Below, piece by piece: positions 28,684 through 32,182 of a stretch of DNA of 32,182 nt. The stretch's first letter is position 1. Each line of letters begins with the position of its first letter. The DNA lies in assembly GCA_018384485.1 (NCBI GenBank), contig JAHBAE010000052.1:1-32182 (forward strand), written 5' to 3'. The position numbers and the translations under genes are program-made. The DNA is from Kiritimatiellia bacterium. GTDB lineage: Bacteria > Verrucomicrobiota > Kiritimatiellia > RFP12 > UBA1067. Below the pieces are notes generated by a model. It saw only the letters and a program-made list of their open reading frames with translations, did not search any database and was not told where the DNA came from.

Positions 28684-29091
28684 ATGGCCAGGAAACAACA
28701 GGAGAACCCAGCTCTTGATATGACGCCGATGATTGACGTCGTTTTCGAGTTAATCATTTTCTTCGTCGTCTCGATTAAGCAGGAGGATATTTTCTCTAAG
28801 CTCAATGCTAACCGCCCGGCCCCCAACAGCGCTCCGTCTCAAGCTACCGACGATACGAGCGTTACGATTGAAATCGGCAAGGGCCGCACGTTGAACGGAG
28901 TTATTCTTTACAACAAGCGAGAGGTTAAAGTCGTTGAGCTTAATAAGAACCTCAGCGAAGTTGCGAGGACTTCGAAAAAGACGCCGGTAGTTATCAAGTG
29001 TACTGAAGATTCGCCGCACAAGGCCTTGATTGACGTCCTTGATGTCTGCTACCGTAACGGATTATATAGTGTAAGCATATTCACGCTTTAA
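28684..29091 (+). CDS. ExbD/TolR-family protein, second copy
   Basis: The protein has 135 residues, with the same N-terminal membrane segment as the preceding gene (MARKQQENPALDMTPMIDVV with D18) and a different, shorter periplasmic domain containing TPVVIKCTEDSPHKALIDVL. The start is two bases after the previous stop, with GGGGGAAG just upstream. ExbD works as a dimer in the ExbB pentamer. Two such genes with one shared helix suggest a heterodimer in which only the periplasmic halves differ. Confidence 0.93.
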   Translation: MARKQQENPALDMTPMIDVVFELIIFFVVSIKQEDIFSKLNANRPAPNSAPSQATDDTSVTIEIGKGRTLNGVILYNKREVKVVELNKNLSEVARTSKKTPVVIKCTEDSPHKALIDVLDVCYRNGLYSVSIFTL

Positions 29092-29108
29092 TATCGGGAG
29101 ACCGCCTA

Positions 29109-30824
29109 ATGGACGGATATACTCAAGAGGAAGAAATATTAGAGGAAGAGGCTCCGCTTTCAGCCGAAGAACTTTTCGAGCTGCATAAGGAAGAGATTAA
29201 CGCTGCATTCGAAGAGAAGGGCTTTTTTAAGCGTTTCTCAGAAATGTGCTCAGGCTTGACGAAGCCGCGCTCTTCGGCGGAATACAAACTCGCCAAGGTG
29301 GAATTGACTCGCTTGAGCGCGCCGATTCTCGCCGTTTTGCTTCCTACCTTGTTTATAATCACTCTTATGATTGTAACGAAGGTGTCCGCGAACAAGAAAG
29401 ATGTGATTGAGGTTGAAATTTCTACGATTCAGGAGGAAGAACTTCCGCCGGAAGAAGATATTCAGGAGCCCGATCCTGTTGAGCCCGATCCAGTCGATGA
29501 AGTCGTAGATATTCAAGTCGACACTCCCGTAGTAGGGCCGCCTTCGGAAATGGTCTCTCCAAGTCCCACTCCGACAACAGAGCCTCTTTCTGTAAAACCG
29601 GCAGAGCAGGAGTCTGTTGCGCTTATCAAGTCACCAATTCAATTCCGTGCATTGGCAGGCTCCCGCAATCCGGGAACTATTGGCAGGATGACGAGCGGCG
29701 GCAGTTCCTTGGGCGATGCCGCTACTGAGGCTGCCGTTATGAAAGTTTTAAGGTGGCTTAAATGGAAGCAAAACCCGAATACAGGTGCAATAGGAGATCT
29801 TGCTACTACGTCTTTGGCTGTTTTGGCTTATCTTGCCCATGGTGAGACTCCCTCCTCCAAAGAGTTCGGCGAAACGGTCTTAAACGCCATACAATATCTT
29901 ATTTCCGCTCAGATACAAGGTTCGGAAGGTGTTCAGACATTCAAAGGCACCGATGGGCATGAATATGCTACATTGATTGCCACATACGCCCTTTGCGAGG
30001 CGTACGGAATGACGAAAAATCCCAATGTTAAGGAGGCTGCAATGCGCGTTCTTACGCGAATCGTGCAAAACCAGTCGCCCACTGGAGGTTGGGATTACAA
30101 TATCAATAAAGAGTCTACTCGTGACGACCTCTCGTTTGAAGGTTGGGCGATTCAGGCTATCAAGGCGGGTAAGCTTGCAGGTCTTGAGCCGGAAGGTCTT
30201 GATGAATGTATAAAGAAGGCTATTCGCTGCCTTAAGACGCGTAACTTCCGTAACGGAGGCTTCAACTATACGGCAAACGGCTCTCCAACTGGCCTTACGG
30301 CAACGGGGTGCCTTGCCATGCAGCTTCTCGGCTATGCCAATGAGCCTGAAGTTAAGAGCGCCTTAGACTTTATGCGTGAGTGGCTTCCCACATTCAAGTC
30401 GACTGAGAAGGTAGTACCTGGCGGACCTTTGCCTGGAACCGCTCCACAGTACTATGCGTATTACGCGGCTCAGTGTAAGTATCAGGCAGGAATGTGTGAA
30501 GAGCCTGACCCCAAGAATGTCAAGAGTTGGCAGGATTGGAATGTTGCGATGAAAAAACTCTACTGCTCAACGCAAATTACAATCCCTCAGACAATTGAGG
30601 GTCCTGACGGCAAGCCTAAGGAGATGGGGTATTGGAAAGACGGCTACAATGGAGATTTCATGGGCTCGTGCCTTTGCGCGCTTCAGCTTATGGTCTATTA
30701 TCGCTACCTGCCTACGTCTAAGATTGAGAAGAAGGCTGTGCCTAAGAAGGAAAAGGGCTCTTCCGGCAAGAAGAAGCGTGAAGAGAAGAAGAAAGAGGTT
30801 GTTGACATCGAAGTTGACATCTGA
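29109..30824 (+). CDS. TonB-like membrane protein with C-terminal alpha/alpha-toroid (prenyltransferase/squalene-cyclase-like) domain
   Basis: The protein has 571 residues: an acidic cytosolic part of about 69 residues, one membrane helix (70-92), then an acidic proline-rich stretch EEELPPEEDIQEPDPVEPDP (109-128), the pattern of a TonB periplasmic arm. A low-complexity link follows to about 200. Residues 203-535 form helical repeats with TGGWDYN (325-331), NGGFNYT (382-388) and MGYWKDGYNGD (506-516). These fit the alpha/alpha toroid of prenyltransferases, squalene cyclases and complement-like folds. I see no DxDD cyclase motif, so a binding role is more likely than catalysis. The Lys/Glu tail ends EVVDIEVDI and echoes DEVVDIQVD at 130-138. 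GGGAG precedes the ATG, 17 bases after the second exbD. No TonB C-terminal domain is present. Confidence 0.85.
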   Translation: MDGYTQEEEILEEEAPLSAEELFELHKEEINAAFEEKGFFKRFSEMCSGLTKPRSSAEYKLAKVELTRLSAPILAVLLPTLFIITLMIVTKVSANKKDVIEVEISTIQEEELPPEEDIQEPDPVEPDPVDEVVDIQVDTPVVGPPSEMVSPSPTPTTEPLSVKPAEQESVALIKSPIQFRALAGSRNPGTIGRMTSGGSSLGDAATEAAVMKVLRWLKWKQNPNTGAIGDLATTSLAVLAYLAHGETPSSKEFGETVLNAIQYLISAQIQGSEGVQTFKGTDGHEYATLIATYALCEAYGMTKNPNVKEAAMRVLTRIVQNQSPTGGWDYNINKESTRDDLSFEGWAIQAIKAGKLAGLEPEGLDECIKKAIRCLKTRNFRNGGFNYTANGSPTGLTATGCLAMQLLGYANEPEVKSALDFMREWLPTFKSTEKVVPGGPLPGTAPQYYAYYAAQCKYQAGMCEEPDPKNVKSWQDWNVAMKKLYCSTQITIPQTIEGPDGKPKEMGYWKDGYNGDFMGSCLCALQLMVYYRYLPTSKIEKKAVPKKEKGSSGKKKREEKKKEVVDIEVDI

Positions 30825-32050
30825 TGAAATTTCCTCTCTTCTTAGCGGTTAAATACCTCAAACCGAAGCGCTCCGTCGCTTCGGTTATTACGCTTGTATC
30901 CGTTCTCGGCGTTATGCTGGGTGTTGCGGTTGTTATAATCGTGCGCAGCGTGATGACAGGGTTTGGAGATATCTGGGAAGAGAAAATCTTAGATTTCAAG
31001 CCACATATTTCGCTCGTTCCATATTCAGGCAATGTGATACACTCCGAAGAGGAACTTGCCGCGAAGCTCAGAAAAATTTCAGGAGTTACCTGCGTTACTC
31101 CTGAAATCGATACGCGTGTTTTGCTTGCAAACCGCGGAAGGGTGCTCGCGCCGGTCATAATAGGAGTTAACGGCGATGATTTCGCTTCGGCATACAAGGT
31201 TGGCATGCCTCGTGCAGGGTCGTTTGATCTTGACGGCGATACAATTATCTTAGGCTCGACGGCGGCGCGTACACTCGGTGTTTGGGTGGGCGATGAAGTT
31301 ACAGTCTACTCGCCTAAAACGCTTATTGATAAAGACGAGATATTCCTTCCCGTCAAATGGCGCGTCGGCGGCATTTTCTCTTGCGGTCAGCATGAATACG
31401 ATTCAGGTTATGTAATCGCATCTCTTTCCAATGTCCGCGATTTGATGGGCCTTGAGAGTGGAGTTTTCGCAGTTCACGTGAAGACCGATTGCCCTACGAT
31501 TGCGGGGAAGTTCAATGATATCACGAAAAACATATCTATTCTTGCGCCTGGGCTCAGGCAGATATCTTGGCGCGAGGCCGACCGCGAAATTTTCAACGCT
31601 CTGGCGGTAGAGAAGAATATGACGGCGCTTTTGCTTTCGTTGATATCGCTTGTAGCCGTTTTCTGCGTGATGAACACGCTTCTCGTCCTTACAGTTCAAA
31701 AGACTTCTGAAATCGGTCTTTTAAAGGCTATAGGGTTTTCAAAGCGCGAGATAATGCAGGTCTTTCTCGTTCACGGCTTAATCCAATGCGCAATCGGCAT
31801 AGTGCTTGGTCTTCTGACTTCATGGGCTGTTCTTTCAAATCTTCAGAAAATCGTTGAGTTTCTTGCGCGCATGGGGCTTGAAGTTTTTCCGGCATCAATC
31901 TACGGCCTTGCGCAGATCCCCCATAGGCTTATTATTTCAGATGTTTTCTGGGTAGTGGCGCTCGTTCTTGTTTTCGGCACTCTTGCTTCCTTTGTGCCTG
32001 CGCTTACCGCCTGCCTTAAAGATCCAGTCCGCGCTTTGAACAATAATTGA
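30824..32050 (+). CDS. LolC/LolE-like lipoprotein-releasing ABC transporter permease
   Basis: The 408-residue FtsX/MacB-type permease has one N-terminal helix (20-42) after FLAVKYLKPKR, a large periplasmic domain (about 45-260), and three C-terminal helices (about 266-290, 312-336 and 370-395). The coupling motif TSEIGLLKAIGFSKREI lies between the first two of these. This is the LolC/LolE layout, the inner-membrane part that extracts lipoproteins for transfer to LolA. The ATG shares one base with the stop of the toroid gene, so the two are translationally coupled. No ATPase (lolD) gene begins in the remaining 130 bases. Other FtsX-like exporters are possible, but the N-terminus favours Lol. 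Confidence 0.88.
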   Translation: MKFPLFLAVKYLKPKRSVASVITLVSVLGVMLGVAVVIIVRSVMTGFGDIWEEKILDFKPHISLVPYSGNVIHSEEELAAKLRKISGVTCVTPEIDTRVLLANRGRVLAPVIIGVNGDDFASAYKVGMPRAGSFDLDGDTIILGSTAARTLGVWVGDEVTVYSPKTLIDKDEIFLPVKWRVGGIFSCGQHEYDSGYVIASLSNVRDLMGLESGVFAVHVKTDCPTIAGKFNDITKNISILAPGLRQISWREADREIFNALAVEKNMTALLLSLISLVAVFCVMNTLLVLTVQKTSEIGLLKAIGFSKREIMQVFLVHGLIQCAIGIVLGLLTSWAVLSNLQKIVEFLARMGLEVFPASIYGLAQIPHRLIISDVFWVVALVLVFGTLASFVPALTACLKDPVRALNNN

Positions 32051-32091
32051 AAGGCATAAGTATTTTGCCCGTAAGATATTTTGGGGTACGG

Positions 32092-32154
32092 CCAACGCAT
32101 CAAAAATTCCTTCTCCCCGCTGACGCGAGGTAGAACGAATTTTTGATGCGTTGG
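32092..32154. repeat. Perfect 17-bp inverted repeat after the permease gene
   Basis: CCAACGCATCAAAAATT (32092-32108) and AATTTTTGATGCGTTGG (32138-32154) are exact complements with a 29-base loop. There is no T-run after the stem, so it is not a standard intrinsic terminator. It may be a small palindromic or mobile element or a bidirectional stop signal. Confidence 0.85.
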
Positions 32155-32161
32155 AAGTGTT

Positions 32162-32182
32162 CCAGCAGCCAGCAGCCAGCGT
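32162..32182. repeat. CCAGCAG tandem repeat, cut by the window end
   Basis: CCAGCAG at 32162-32168 and 32169-32175, then CCAGCGT to the window edge. It is a 7-base period, in the style of the other short-period tracts. The full length is not visible. Confidence 0.6.

Noticed and set aside
29715-30715. Functional squalene-hopene cyclase or prenyltransferase
   Set aside because: The fold pattern fits, but I find no DxDD motif or other catalytic set, and the protein is membrane-anchored by a TonB-like arm.

Overview
The window reads as chromosome of a Gram-negative (diderm) bacterium. The outer-membrane signs are an ExbB/ExbD motor, a LolC/LolE-like permease, a probable outer-membrane beta-barrel and type IV pilus ATPases. 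I lean towards the Planctomycetes-Verrucomicrobia-Lentisphaerae/Kiritimatiellae group. The reasons are the cluster of TPR protein, ExbB, two ExbDs and a toroid protein, the unusual surroundings of rpoBC, and the short-period palindromic repeats. This placement is from memory of such gene neighbourhoods and not from any search. All genes I accept lie on the + strand.

Layout. 1-2710: a strong promoter and feoA-feoB (ferrous iron uptake). 2711-7700: an accessory, repeat-rich stretch. It holds one large MmeI-like (type IIL) restriction-methylation gene, flanked by 34-bp direct repeats and carrying about six in-frame palindromic or repeat insertions. It also holds a gene for a probable outer-membrane barrel with a 10-cysteine, metallothionein-like N-terminus, and a 500-bp spacer made largely of nested palindromes. 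7758-17738: housekeeping block tRNA-Val(CAC), rpoB, rpoC, adk, map. 17849-23257: tRNA-Gln(TTG), pilT, pilB, an unknown anchored protein and glnS, tightly packed. 23276-32050: a probable operon that starts with an almost leaderless promoter. Its order is a large TPR protein, a small exported protein, ExbB, ExbD, ExbD, a TonB-like membrane protein whose C-terminal part is an alpha/alpha-toroid (prenyltransferase/squalene-cyclase fold), and a LolC/LolE-like permease. The window closes with a perfect 17-bp inverted repeat.

Two things stand out. First, the restriction gene has absorbed several unrelated palindromic elements, two families twice each, always open in frame and always between recognisable conserved blocks. 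Removing them brings the protein back to about the length of MmeI. Second, the ExbB-ExbD-ExbD cluster appears to drive a TonB-like protein in which the usual TonB C-terminal domain is replaced by a toroid domain, with two exported partner proteins. I know of no described function for that arrangement.
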